In this document: positions 56,855-64,000 of the stretch, in pieces
Layout of the letters: each line of letters opens with the position of its first letter
Numbering within the stretch: the first letter of the stretch is position 1
Assembly: GCA_018993265.1 (NCBI GenBank)
Contig: JAGKSW010000041.1
Span: forward strand, 18,447-82,446
DNA length: 64,000 bases
Reading direction: 5' to 3'
From: Nostoc sp. TH1S01
GTDB taxonomy: Bacteria; Cyanobacteriota; Cyanobacteriia; Cyanobacteriales; Nostocaceae
Translations under genes and position numbers: made by a program
The notes under the pieces: model-generated
The model's input: the letters and a program-made list of their open reading frames with translations, nothing else
Told to the model about the DNA's origin: nothing
Database searches by the model: none

Positions 56855-58858
56855 ATGTCAGTATTCGTTGCTGTTGATCAAATTGATAAGGTATTTAATT
56901 TAAGTAGTGGCGGTCAATATATTGCTTTAAAAGGTATTGATCTGCAAATTAAAAAAGGTGAGTTTGTTTCTTTAATTGGTCACTCTGGTTGCGGTAAATC
57001 CACATTATTAAATATGATTGCGGGTTTGGATTTGCCAACCGAAGGTATTGTGACACTGCAAGGACAAAGAATCACCAAGCCAGGGCCAGACCGGATGGTG
57101 GTATTCCAAAATTATTCGCTGTTACCTTGGCGGACGGTGAGAGAAAATATTGCCTTGGCGGTAGACTCGGTAATGAATGGTTTACCTGCGGCAGAACGTA
57201 AGGCAATTGTTGAAAAACATATAGATATGGTGGGTTTGCGTCCCCACGCCGACAAACCACCGGGAATGTTATCGGGTGGACAAAAACAACGGGTAGCGAT
57301 CGCTCGCGCTTTGGCAATCCGTCCTAAACTATTACTGTTAGATGAACCCTTCGGTGCGTTAGATGCCTTGACACGGGGTAACTTACAAGAACAGTTAATG
57401 CAAATCTGCGAAGAAAATGAAGTCACTGCGGTAATGGTGACTCACGACGTAGATGAAGCTGTGCTGTTGTCTGACAGAATTGTCATGTTGACCAACGGCC
57501 CGGAATCTAAAATTGGCGACATCTTAGAAGTTGATATCCCCCGTCCCCGCAAACGGATGGAAGTTGTCGAACACCCCAGCTACTACAGCTTGCGGAGTGA
57601 AATGATTTACTTCCTCAACCAGCAAAAACGGATTAAGAAACTCCGGGCGCGGAAAACAGCCGCCATTTCTCGCCACGGTTTAGAAAAAGTTAACTTAGAA
57701 ATTGGCTTCCTACCCCTCACCGCCTGCGCCCCCCTCGCTGTGGCTAAAGAAAAAGGTTTCTTTGCCAAGCATGGTTTAGATGAAGTCAACTTAGTCCGGG
57801 AAACTAGCTGGCGGGGTATCGTTGACGGGATCACAGGCGGTTATATAGATGCAGCCCAAATGCCTTCGGGAATGCCCATGTGGTTAACCTTGGGCGGGTA
57901 TAAAAACCAACCTTTGCCCGTCGTTACCGCCCTCACCATGACCCGCAACGGTAACGCCATCACCTTAGCCAAACGCTTTTATGATGAAGGTGTCCGCACC
58001 TTATCAGACTTCAAAAATTACTTACTCCGCACCCGCGACCAACGCCACACAATGGGCGTAGTCCATCCCGCCTCCATGCACAATATGTTGCTACGTTATT
58101 GGTTGGCGGCTGGTGGTATTGACCCTGATACGGATGTGGATATGCACATTATTCCACCCGCCCAGATGGTCGCTGACTTGCAAAACAAGAGTATTGATGG
58201 TTACTGCGTGGGTGAACCTTGGAATTACCGCGCCGCCGTGGAAAATGTCGGCTTTACCATCGCCACAGACTTAGAAGTTTGGTTAGGACACCCCGGTAAA
58301 GTTCTCGGTGTGCGGGAAGATTGGGCAGAAATGTATCCTAACACCCATATTGCCTTAACCAAAGCGTTGTTAGAAGCCTGCCAATACTGTGCAGATCCCC
58401 AAAATACCGAAGAAGTTAGAAGAATTGTGGCGGGGAGAGATTACGTCAGCACTGATTTAGACTACATCCAGCTAGAAGACCCGAATAACCTGACTTGCGA
58501 CATAGACCATCCCCTACGGGACTACGCCCACCACCAGTTTTACTCTGAGTCGGCTATTAACCGTCCCAGCCGCACAGAACAAATTTGGATTATGACTCAG
58601 TTGGCGCGTTGGGGTGATACTCCCTTCCCTAGAAATTGGGTAGAAGTTGTAGAACGAATTTGTCGGGTGCGCGTCTTCAGTACCGCCGCTAGAGAATTAG
58701 GTTTAGATATCAGCTACACTCGCCAACCCATTCAATTATTTGATGGTACTCCCTTTAACGCTGATGACCCTATTGCTTACCTCAACAGCTTGCCGATTAA
58801 ACGCGACTTTTCCATCGCCGAAGTCATCCTCGACTCACCCATTAGAAGAGTTGCATAA
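56855..58858 (+). CDS. cmpC: Bicarbonate ABC transporter ATPase with fused binding-protein domain, CmpC
   Basis: A 667-residue fusion. Residues 1-~260 form the ABC ATPase: Walker A GHSGCGKST at 42-50, signature LSGGQKQR and Walker B LLLLDEPFGALDA. Residues ~285-665 form a CmpA/NrtA-like domain (IGFLPLTACAPLAVAKEKGFF, GYIDAAQMPSGMPMWLTLGGY, YCVGEPWNYRA) facing the cytoplasm, thought to regulate transport. In this domain HPGKVLG holds Lys near the position where CmpA has HPEEY, so its ligand may differ. The start ATG at 56855 gives the usual CmpC length. Third gene of the operon. Confidence 0.9.
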   Translation: MSVFVAVDQIDKVFNLSSGGQYIALKGIDLQIKKGEFVSLIGHSGCGKSTLLNMIAGLDLPTEGIVTLQGQRITKPGPDRMVVFQNYSLLPWRTVRENIALAVDSVMNGLPAAERKAIVEKHIDMVGLRPHADKPPGMLSGGQKQRVAIARALAIRPKLLLLDEPFGALDALTRGNLQEQLMQICEENEVTAVMVTHDVDEAVLLSDRIVMLTNGPESKIGDILEVDIPRPRKRMEVVEHPSYYSLRSEMIYFLNQQKRIKKLRARKTAAISRHGLEKVNLEIGFLPLTACAPLAVAKEKGFFAKHGLDEVNLVRETSWRGIVDGITGGYIDAAQMPSGMPMWLTLGGYKNQPLPVVTALTMTRNGNAITLAKRFYDEGVRTLSDFKNYLLRTRDQRHTMGVVHPASMHNMLLRYWLAAGGIDPDTDVDMHIIPPAQMVADLQNKSIDGYCVGEPWNYRAAVENVGFTIATDLEVWLGHPGKVLGVREDWAEMYPNTHIALTKALLEACQYCADPQNTEEVRRIVAGRDYVSTDLDYIQLEDPNNLTCDIDHPLRDYAHHQFYSESAINRPSRTEQIWIMTQLARWGDTPFPRNWVEVVERICRVRVFSTAARELGLDISYTRQPIQLFDGTPFNADDPIAYLNSLPIKRDFSIAEVILDSPIRRVA

Positions 58859-58891
58859 CTGATGCTTGAGTATCGGAACTTTGGCGATGAG

Positions 58892-59101
58892 GATAAAAGG
58901 TTCATTCACCGAGTTCCGAACTCCATTAATCAAGATAAAAGGCTGATTCACCAAGCTCAGAACTCCATTAATCAAGATAAAAGGTTCATTCACCGAGTTC
59001 CGAACTCCATTAATCAAGATAAAAGGCTGATTCACCAAGCTCAGAACTCCATTAATCAAGATAAAAGGCTGATTCACCAAGCTCAGAATTCCATTAATGT
59101 C
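58892..59101. repeat. Five 42-bp tandem repeats between cmpC and cmpD
   Basis: Five head-to-tail units of exactly 42 bp starting GATAAAAGG and ending TCCATTAATCAA, in the order A-B-A-B-B. Type A has TTCATTCACCGAGTTCCGAA and type B CTGATTCACCAAGCTCAGAA. Since 42 is a multiple of three, both strands stay open and would encode 14-residue repeats (DKRLIHQAQNSINQ; VNQPFILINGVLSL). There is no start or RBS evidence that either is translated. Confidence 0.92.
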
Positions 59102-59104
59102 GAA

Positions 59105-59192
59105 TTACCCCCCTTAATCCCCCCTTGGAAAGGGGGGAGACGGAGAAATCTAGTTCCCTCCCCTTTATAAGGGGAGGGTTAGGGAGGGGTAA
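59105..59192. repeat. CCCTCCC/GGGAGGG compound palindrome, copy 2
   Basis: ACCCCCCTTAATCCCCCCTT, then GGAAAGGGGGG, then CCCTCCCCTTTATAAGGGGA and GGGTTAGGGAGGGGTAA. This is the reverse-oriented counterpart of 5768-5848. It is followed by CTTCAGA/CTTCACA heptamers to 59235. Confidence 0.75.
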
Positions 59193-59243
59193 AACTTCAG
59201 ACTTCACCCTTCAGACTTCACACTTCATACTTCACCCACCGCC

Positions 59244-60104
59244 ATGCAAAATCGCAATTTGTCCACCGTCACCAGCACTTCCAGAAAACCCTTACCAACT
59301 CTAAACGACAACAGCAGACATTTCCTAGAAATTAGAGACGTTAGCAAAGTTTACCCCACTAAGAAAGGCCCCTTCACTGTACTTGATGGTGTTAATCTCA
59401 ACGTTAACCAAGGTGAATTTATTTGTGTGATTGGTCACTCTGGCTGTGGCAAATCTACACTGCTAAACATGGTTTCTGGTTTTAACTTCCCCACATCTGG
59501 GCAAGTATTACTGGAAGGTCAACCCATCACCAAGCCAGGCCCAGACCGGATGGTTGTGTTTCAAAACTACGCCTTGTTACCTTGGCGGACTGCGTTTGAA
59601 AATATCTACTTAGCGGTGAATGCAGTTTACCCCAACAAAATGGAAGCGGAGAAAAGAGCGATTGTCCGCGAACATTTGGCAATGGTGGGACTGGCTGACG
59701 CAATGGACAAAAAGCCGATGCAAATGTCTGGTGGTATGAGACAGCGGGTTTCCATTGCACGGGCTTTGGCAATTCGTCCCAAGGTGTTGATTTTAGATGA
59801 ACCGTTCGGTGCGTTAGATGCAATTACAAAAGAAGAATTGCAGGAAGAACTGCTGAAAATTTGGAACGATAACCGCTGCACAGTGTTAATGATTACCCAT
59901 GACATTGATGAAGCGTTATTTTTAGCAGACAAATTAGTGATGATGACCAATGGCCCTCACGCCAAAATTGGTGAAGTCATGGAAATTCCCTTTTCTCGCC
60001 CCCGCGATCGCGCCCGCATCATGGAAGATCCACAATATTACAAGCTGCGTAACTATGCCTTAGACTTCCTATTCAACCGTTTTGCTCACGATGATGTGGG
60101 TTAA
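59244..60104 (+). CDS. cmpD: Bicarbonate ABC transporter ATPase CmpD
   Basis: A 286-residue stand-alone ABC ATPase that pairs with CmpC. Walker A is GHSGCGKST at 64-72, the Q-loop VVFQNYALLPW, signature MSGGMRQR, Walker B LILDEPFGALDA and H-loop MITHDIDEA. The C-terminus (EIPFSRPRDRARIMEDPQYYKLRNYALDFLF) is characteristic of NrtD/CmpD. It lies 385 bp after cmpC, separated by the 42-bp array and palindromic repeats, an unusually long spacer for an operon whose products must be balanced. A strong terminator hairpin follows at 60137-60180. Confidence 0.9.
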   Translation: MQNRNLSTVTSTSRKPLPTLNDNSRHFLEIRDVSKVYPTKKGPFTVLDGVNLNVNQGEFICVIGHSGCGKSTLLNMVSGFNFPTSGQVLLEGQPITKPGPDRMVVFQNYALLPWRTAFENIYLAVNAVYPNKMEAEKRAIVREHLAMVGLADAMDKKPMQMSGGMRQRVSIARALAIRPKVLILDEPFGALDAITKEELQEELLKIWNDNRCTVLMITHDIDEALFLADKLVMMTNGPHAKIGEVMEIPFSRPRDRARIMEDPQYYKLRNYALDFLFNRFAHDDVG

Positions 60105-60136
60105 GAGTTTCTCCCGACGACAAAGGTTAGCTATAT

Positions 60137-60180
60137 AGCAAAAGATAAAAGGTAGAATTATATACCTTTTTTCTTTTGCT
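60137..60180 (+). terminator. Rho-independent terminator after cmpD
   Basis: AGCAAAAGATAAAAGGTA (60137-60154) pairs with TACCTTTTTTCTTTTGCT (60163-60180), an 18-bp stem with one mismatch and an 8-base loop, followed by TTCTTTTTTA. It lies 32 bp past the cmpD stop. Confidence 0.75.
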
Positions 60181-60264
60181 TTCTTTTTTATCTTTGAAGG
60201 CAGGATGCAGTGGTTCGACTGCGCTCACCAACCGGAGGTAGGAGGTAAAAATAAACCTCAGTAA

Positions 60265-60296
60265 TTGTAGAGACGTTGTATACAAAGTCTCTACAA
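60265..60296. repeat. GTAGAGACGT-type palindromic dispersed repeat, copy 2
   Basis: TTGTAGAGACGTTGTA and TACAAAGTCTCTACAA form a 16-bp arm inverted repeat with one mismatch. Same family as 43330-43357. It lies upstream of the 60437 gene and could affect its transcription. Confidence 0.8.
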
Positions 60297-60436
60297 ATTT
60301 GGGATTAAAATTCAGCAGAAATTGTTTATATAGAAGTAAAAAGCCGGAATTCATCATAAATTTGATACAGTGGCAGGTTGAAATTACACTGCTGACTCCT
60401 GACTTCTTCTTTACCCAGTTATTACCGCCAAACACT

Positions 60437-61555
60437 ATGTTTTCAGCATTTGATCCATCTTTAGCGAGTGCCAGAATTGACAAGTTTTGGGAACTATCCG
60501 CCAGATTTGGGCAAGAGGATAGTGCAAAAAATATCTATTTGAATGAGATTGTGAGCGATCGCTATACTCTGGTCAATGGTCTGCAAATCCTCCGAGATGA
60601 ATTACAATTTGCTGGGGCGAGTATTTCGGATTTAAAAGCTTGTGGCGCAGATTTGAGCTTGCCTAGTGTCGTCACTACTTTGGCATATACTAACTGTGGC
60701 GATCGCATTCACCAAGGCGAGTCTACTAGAACTTATCGTGATGTGGTTGCTTCCCGGTTTGCGACTTTATCAGAAATTGGCGAGTTAAAAACAGAGACTT
60801 TTTTCCCAACAGGTGGCGGTACAGATGATGGTGCAACTTTAGCTCATGTCACCATTGCTCACCAATTAGATGAAACTTGGCGTAACCAAATTTATGCAGG
60901 TAATTCCCAATCCTTTGTTCTGGCTGCTATAGACTTAAAAACCCATGTCGGACGTTTAGATTTAGAAGAACAAATCATCTACGGTAAAACCCAAGAATCT
61001 TTGTGGCGAGAACCCCGTGCGGCTTGTGGGGCAATTGTGGGCGCACTGACCCATTTCAATCCCCGTAACATCGTCCATCAACGCCTACGCCGTGACATCG
61101 GCGAAGAAAATTATGAGTTTCTCTCTTCCCAGAAGATTCTAGCTGACGATGGTACAGATATTACAATGGCTGTTGCCGCTGCGATCGTGGCTATTCGCGG
61201 ACTGGAAAAAACCGCAATGGCTTTAGGTAAAGAAATGGATGAAAGAGGGATGGCGCATCTCACCGCGACAACTACCGTCAACGTCCCTTTCAGTGATGAC
61301 CCGGTAATTTATTTAGCCAGAGCGACTGTATTTAATGGACTAATTCGCATTCAAGGTTTGGGCGCAGATGCCAGTAAGTACAGAGGTAAGATAATTCATC
61401 ATCTGAGTGAAAAACATTTGCAGCTAATTTACGATGACCTCGATAACGATAACTTGCCCATTGAAGAAATTCCTTACAGAACCCGAAAATCAGTTATAGC
61501 AACCCATGAGCCACAATTGGAAACTACTGTTGTAGAAGTAGGAATTGGGGAGTAG
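60437..61555 (+). CDS. Conserved hypothetical protein downstream of cmpD
   Basis: A 372-residue soluble protein that I do not recognise. The ATG at 60437 (MFSAFDPSLASARIDKFW) is preferred to an upstream one at 60299, because the extra 46 residues overlap the palindromic repeat. Conserved-looking blocks are FFPTGGGTDDGATLAHVTIAHQ, FVLAAIDLKTHVGRLDLEEQ, REPRAACGAIVGALTHFNPR and ADDGTDITMAVAAAIVAI, rich in Gly and Asp. There are no membrane helices or signal. The composition suggests an enzyme. A terminator separates it from cmpD, so it need not belong to the operon. It ends in repeat-rich sequence. Confidence 0.75.
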   Translation: MFSAFDPSLASARIDKFWELSARFGQEDSAKNIYLNEIVSDRYTLVNGLQILRDELQFAGASISDLKACGADLSLPSVVTTLAYTNCGDRIHQGESTRTYRDVVASRFATLSEIGELKTETFFPTGGGTDDGATLAHVTIAHQLDETWRNQIYAGNSQSFVLAAIDLKTHVGRLDLEEQIIYGKTQESLWREPRAACGAIVGALTHFNPRNIVHQRLRRDIGEENYEFLSSQKILADDGTDITMAVAAAIVAIRGLEKTAMALGKEMDERGMAHLTATTTVNVPFSDDPVIYLARATVFNGLIRIQGLGADASKYRGKIIHHLSEKHLQLIYDDLDNDNLPIEEIPYRTRKSVIATHEPQLETTVVEVGIGE

Positions 61556-61653
61556 GGAGTGGAAGAAATAGGAGAAATTTGAAGAAGAATACATTCGTCA
61601 GAATTCAGGAGTCAGAACACTCTTCGTCGGGGAAAAAGACACGCCACTAATTA

Positions 61654-61865
61654 GGGCTTGCTGAAAAAGTCCTTTAGTGGAGGTAGGGAACAGGGAACGG
61701 GGAACAGGGAACAGTTTTACCCTGATTTTTTCCAATTTTTTTGCCTCCAAAAAATTGGAGATGCAAGCTTTTTAAGCCTTATATCCCAATTCTCTTGCAT
61801 TTTTTTTCCAAAAATAGACGCGTATTGCTTACTAGTAAAGAGTTTTAAAGTTATTCAACAGACCC
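61654..61865. mobile_element. MITE-like element flanked by TAATTA direct repeats
   Basis: The left end GGGCTTGCTGAAAAAGT begins at 61654; the right end AGTTATTCAACAGACCC, ending at 61865, is its imperfect complement. Identical TAATTA hexamers flank the element at 61648-61653 and 61866-61871. It is 212 bp with no transposase. The end matches GGGTTTGCTGAAAAAGTC at 61969, next to a transposase relic, suggesting the family that could mobilise it. A GGGAACAGG-type run lies inside. Confidence 0.75.
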
Positions 61866-61968
61866 TAATTATCTGAATTCTTCAATTTCTGGAAGTCCCT
61901 AAAGAAAGCTTTTTGTTAGATTACTGGTATGTTTGGGTAATTTAATAACAGTAAAGTTTCCTAAAATA

Positions 61969-62419
61969 GGGTTTGCTGAAAAAGTCAGAAAACAGCAATT
62001 TTAAGGGTTGGCTAGTTATTCAGCCCCAGTCAGGTATAAGTGTTTATTGACCATGAATATTTCAAATATAAGCTGTAATTATATTAGACGAGAAAAAAGG
62101 TGTGGTTTTCAAAAATCGACAAAAAAAAGCGTAAAAAAGCCGTGACAAATGAGTAGAAAGATTCATCACTAAAAAAGTAATAGCGATTGTAGTAACAGAA
62201 GTATGCGATAGTTTAGCCATCACTCTATCCAGGCTAAATCTTCTTTTAGCTTGTCCAAACTTTCCCTCAATAGAATTACGAATCCTTTCGTCCTCTTGAG
62301 CTTGCTTCTTCTTTTATTTACTCACATTTTTTGGTGGTTTTCCTAAAGGAACTCCACTGATTCTAATACCTCTTTCTTTGCACCAATCTCGGTTTTCTCT
62401 GGTACGATAAATTTTATCG
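61969..62419 (-). pseudogene. Truncated IS element with transposase relic
   Basis: The end GGGTTTGCTGAAAAAGTC at 61969 precedes a minus-strand coding relic, 62062-62419. It reads IYRTRENRDWCKERGIRISG, then a premature TAA after VSK, then DERIRNSIEGKFGQAKRRFS and VTTIAITFLVMNLS: the C-terminal part of an IS4/IS5-type DDE transposase with the catalytic-Glu helix around RNSIEGKFG. The N-terminal half is missing at the junction with the histidine kinase fragment, so it cannot be functional. Confidence 0.8.
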
Positions 62420-63167
62420 GTGATTAATCACCTCAGCAGTGGTGTATTTACCAAAGAGCGCGTTTTAATTCTCAATGTTCTCTGCACTCAGGCGGCCATT
62501 TCCCTAGAGAATGCCCGTCTCTATGAGCAGGTGCAACAAGCCTTGATTGATTTACAACAAGCACAGTTGCAAATTGTTCAAAGTGATAAAATGTCTGCCT
62601 TGGGTGGATTAGTAGCAGGTGTAGCTCACGAAATCAATAACCCACTTGGCTGCATTATTGGTAATGTCAGTTTCACCGAGAATTATGTTCAAGATTTGCT
62701 GGGGTTACTGGATCTGTATGCTCAAAAATTTCCTGAACCTGGTGCTGATATTGTCAAAGAATTAAAGGCTGTTGATCTCGAATATGTGCGTGAAGACCTG
62801 CCTAATTTGATTCGCGCCATGAAAGATAGCGGTGAACGAATGACAGCAATTAGCCAAAGTTTATGCACCTTCTCCCGTGCAGATACGAACAGTAAACAGG
62901 TCTTTAACCTGCACGAAGGGATTGACAGTACAGTGTTAATTCTACGCTATCGCCTCAAGGCTAATGAATTTCGTCCCGCCATTGAAGTGGTAAGCGACTA
63001 CGGTAATATTCCTGAGATTGCTTGTTTCCCTGGCCAGATCAACCAAGTTTTTATGAACATTCTCGCCAATGGGATTGATGCGTTGAACGAATTTAGCCAA
63101 AATCGTAGCTTTGCTGATAGGGAAACCAATCCCCTGCGGATTACGATTAAAACCGAGGTAGAGAATA
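62420..63167 (+). pseudogene. Histidine kinase fragment trapped between IS elements
   Basis: The frame reads LSSGVFTKERVLILNVLCTQAAISLENARLYEQ (end of a GAF domain), then a coiled coil, HisKA with VAHEINNPLGCIIGN (phospho-His) and HATPase_c up to the N-box (QVFMNILANGIDAL). It then breaks off before the G1 and G2 boxes. The 5' part is missing at 62420 beside the transposase relic. The 3' part is lost near 63168, where the next insertion sequence starts; a spurious stop falls at 63206. It is the remnant of a large multi-sensor kinase and cannot be an active kinase. Confidence 0.85.
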
Positions 63168-64000
63168 GACCTGTCCGAAATATAAATTTGGGTACAAAAA
63201 AATGGTAGAACGGAGATTTGAGCGTCTACTGTTGGTCTACCATAATGAAAAATCCACTTCATTATATTCATAAATATCCACATCGTACTAAGCAAATATT
63301 GGGAATTAGTTATGACCAATTTCTGTTGTTAGTCAAACAAGCAGAAATCAGGCATAAAGAACAAGAATTTCAAAGAGAAGAAAAGAAAATCCGTATTAAC
63401 GCCATTGGAGGTGGACGGAAACCGAAATTAACAATTGCAGAAGAAATATGTCTGAGCCTGTTCTACTTAAGACAAATGCCAACATTTGAAATTTTAGGAA
63501 TGAACTTCGATATCTCGAAAACCGAAGCGAATGATACTTTCCATTATTGGCTAAAAGTCGGGCGAGAAGTTTTGCCTGCTAGTTTACTAGAACAGGTAGA
63601 AAATCAAGAAGGTGATTATGTAACTGTGCAAGAGCTATTAAGGGAATTTGAATTAATTGTTGATAGCTACGAACAGCCTAGAGAAAGACCATCAGACAAT
63701 CAAGAGCAACAAGAATACTTTTCAGGCAAGAAGAAGCAACATACTCTTAAAAGCCAAGTTGTTTCGCTACCAGATACTCCCGATATTGTTGATATAGTAG
63801 TAGGAGCAAAGGGGCCAACCAGTGATATTTCATTGTTTCGTAATCAACAACAAAGATTTTCGCGCCTACAATCATTTAAAGGTGATAAAGGTTATCAAGG
63901 CGGTAAAAACATTAGTACACCTCACAATAAACCACGTAAAGGCGAATTAACTACTGAACAAAAAGCCGAAAATAAAGTCGGGAGCATCCCACTTTTTATT
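63168..64000 (+). mobile_element. IS element (IS5-like), right end outside window
   Basis: The insertion interrupts the kinase fragment at about 63168 (AGACCTGTCCGAAATATAAA is the likely left end). The transposase gene starts at 63245 and runs open to the end of the window. Its terminal repeat and right end cannot be seen. Confidence 0.7.
63245..64000 (+). CDS. IS5-like DDE transposase (3' end outside window or interrupted)
   Basis: At least 252 residues from the ATG at 63245, open to the window edge. The N-terminal helical domain (YDQFLLLVKQAEIRHKE, GGGRKPKLTIAEEICLSLFYLRQMPTFEILGMNF) is that of the DDE_Tnp_4/HARBI1-like branch. The DDE core has LIVDSYEQPRERP (first Asp), VVSLPDTPDIVDIVVGAKGPTSDI and GDKGYQGG (second Asp). 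The final residues seen (NKVGSIPLFI) no longer resemble the expected NKxxxxxRIxVEHxI helix, so the gene may be broken at its end by another insertion (GGGAGCATCCCAC at ~63980). Confidence 0.8.
   Translation, partial: MKNPLHYIHKYPHRTKQILGISYDQFLLLVKQAEIRHKEQEFQREEKKIRINAIGGGRKPKLTIAEEICLSLFYLRQMPTFEILGMNFDISKTEANDTFHYWLKVGREVLPASLLEQVENQEGDYVTVQELLREFELIVDSYEQPRERPSDNQEQQEYFSGKKKQHTLKSQVVSLPDTPDIVDIVVGAKGPTSDISLFRNQQQRFSRLQSFKGDKGYQGGKNISTPHNKPRKGELTTEQKAENKVGSIPLFI

Noticed and set aside
58892..59101. CRISPR array
   Set aside because: The units are directly contiguous with no spacers, and there are no cas genes. It is an ordinary tandem repeat.
58862..59170. Small genes encoding 14-residue repeat peptides on either strand
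   Set aside because: Openness follows from a 42-bp period without stops. There is no RBS, and the frames run into the G/C palindromic repeat.
54441..60104. Annotation as nitrate transporter nrtABCD
   Set aside because: The architecture is identical, but CmpA-type residues ([15 protein letters not shown]) and the absence of nirA or narB next to it favour the bicarbonate system.
61658..61876. 72-residue protein inside the MITE-like element
   Set aside because: It spans both element ends and the target duplication, and has no RBS.
1..64000. tRNA, rRNA, tmRNA or RNase P RNA genes
   Set aside because: I looked in the larger gaps for cloverleaf arms and conserved cores and saw none. A covariance-model scan would be needed to exclude small RNAs.

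Overview
The window is from a filamentous, very probably heterocyst-forming cyanobacterium of the Nostocales (Nostoc/Anabaena type). This rests on the abundant HIP1-type octamer GCGATCGC, heptameric short tandem repeats (STRR-like) between genes, small palindromic dispersed repeats, a kaiABC cluster followed directly by a TolC gene of the HgdD type, a CmpABCD bicarbonate transporter, a PEP-CTERM protein, two Uma2-family proteins and very large multidomain sensor kinases. From memory, Anabaena PCC 7120 has the same neighbourhood (LOV kinase, cmpABCD, kaiABC, hgdD), but no alignment could be run here.

Layout. 1-6.6 kb: end of a TPR protein gene, an ABC-2 type ATPase, a giant DUF2157-type membrane protein and a Uma2 protein. 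6.6-13.3 kb is accessory and repeat-rich: a 1365-residue NACHT/STAND-like NTPase with a long helical-repeat region, three arrays of a degenerate 21-bp repeat, a ~380-bp duplication carrying a truncated gene copy, and a VapBC-type toxin-antitoxin pair. 13.3-18.7 kb: a B12-binding radical SAM protein, a soluble-lytic-transglycosylase-like enzyme and a PEP-CTERM protein. 18.9-26.8 kb: an overlapping two-gene unit (AAA-type ATPase plus a TPR/STAND/transmembrane/14-WD40 protein) and an exported TPR protein. 26.9-30.9 kb: small housekeeping and conserved genes (sigma-like protein, VOC-like protein, CutA, photosystem II S4 protein, glycine-rich membrane protein). 30.9-40 kb: the circadian locus kaiA-kaiB-kaiC-hgdD, with a CBS/hybrid kinase transcribed divergently. 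40-45.8 kb: GT39-type glycosyltransferase, lipoprotein, Ycf20, glycerate 3-kinase and a second Uma2. 45.9-51.6 kb: a hybrid kinase with a LOV-like domain, translationally coupled to a receiver-GGDEF protein. 51.6-54.4 kb: MITE-like elements and SelO. 54.4-61.6 kb: cmpABCD, with a 42-bp tandem repeat between cmpC and cmpD, then a conserved gene I do not recognise. 61.6-64 kb: an insertion-sequence nest enclosing a decapitated histidine kinase gene.

How the genes work together. KaiA, KaiB and KaiC form the circadian oscillator, and the adjacent divergent hybrid kinase with its pseudo-receiver is a candidate input or output partner. CmpA-D form a periplasm-facing bicarbonate ABC importer of the carbon-concentrating mechanism. 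The LOV-like kinase and diguanylate cyclase form a probable light or redox to c-di-GMP relay. The two STAND/NACHT loci look like conflict or signal-transduction NTPases and are the best candidates for undescribed systems.

Limits: functional names come from reading motifs by eye. No homology search, structure prediction or repeat-finding program was run, and no tRNA, rRNA or CRISPR array was recognised.
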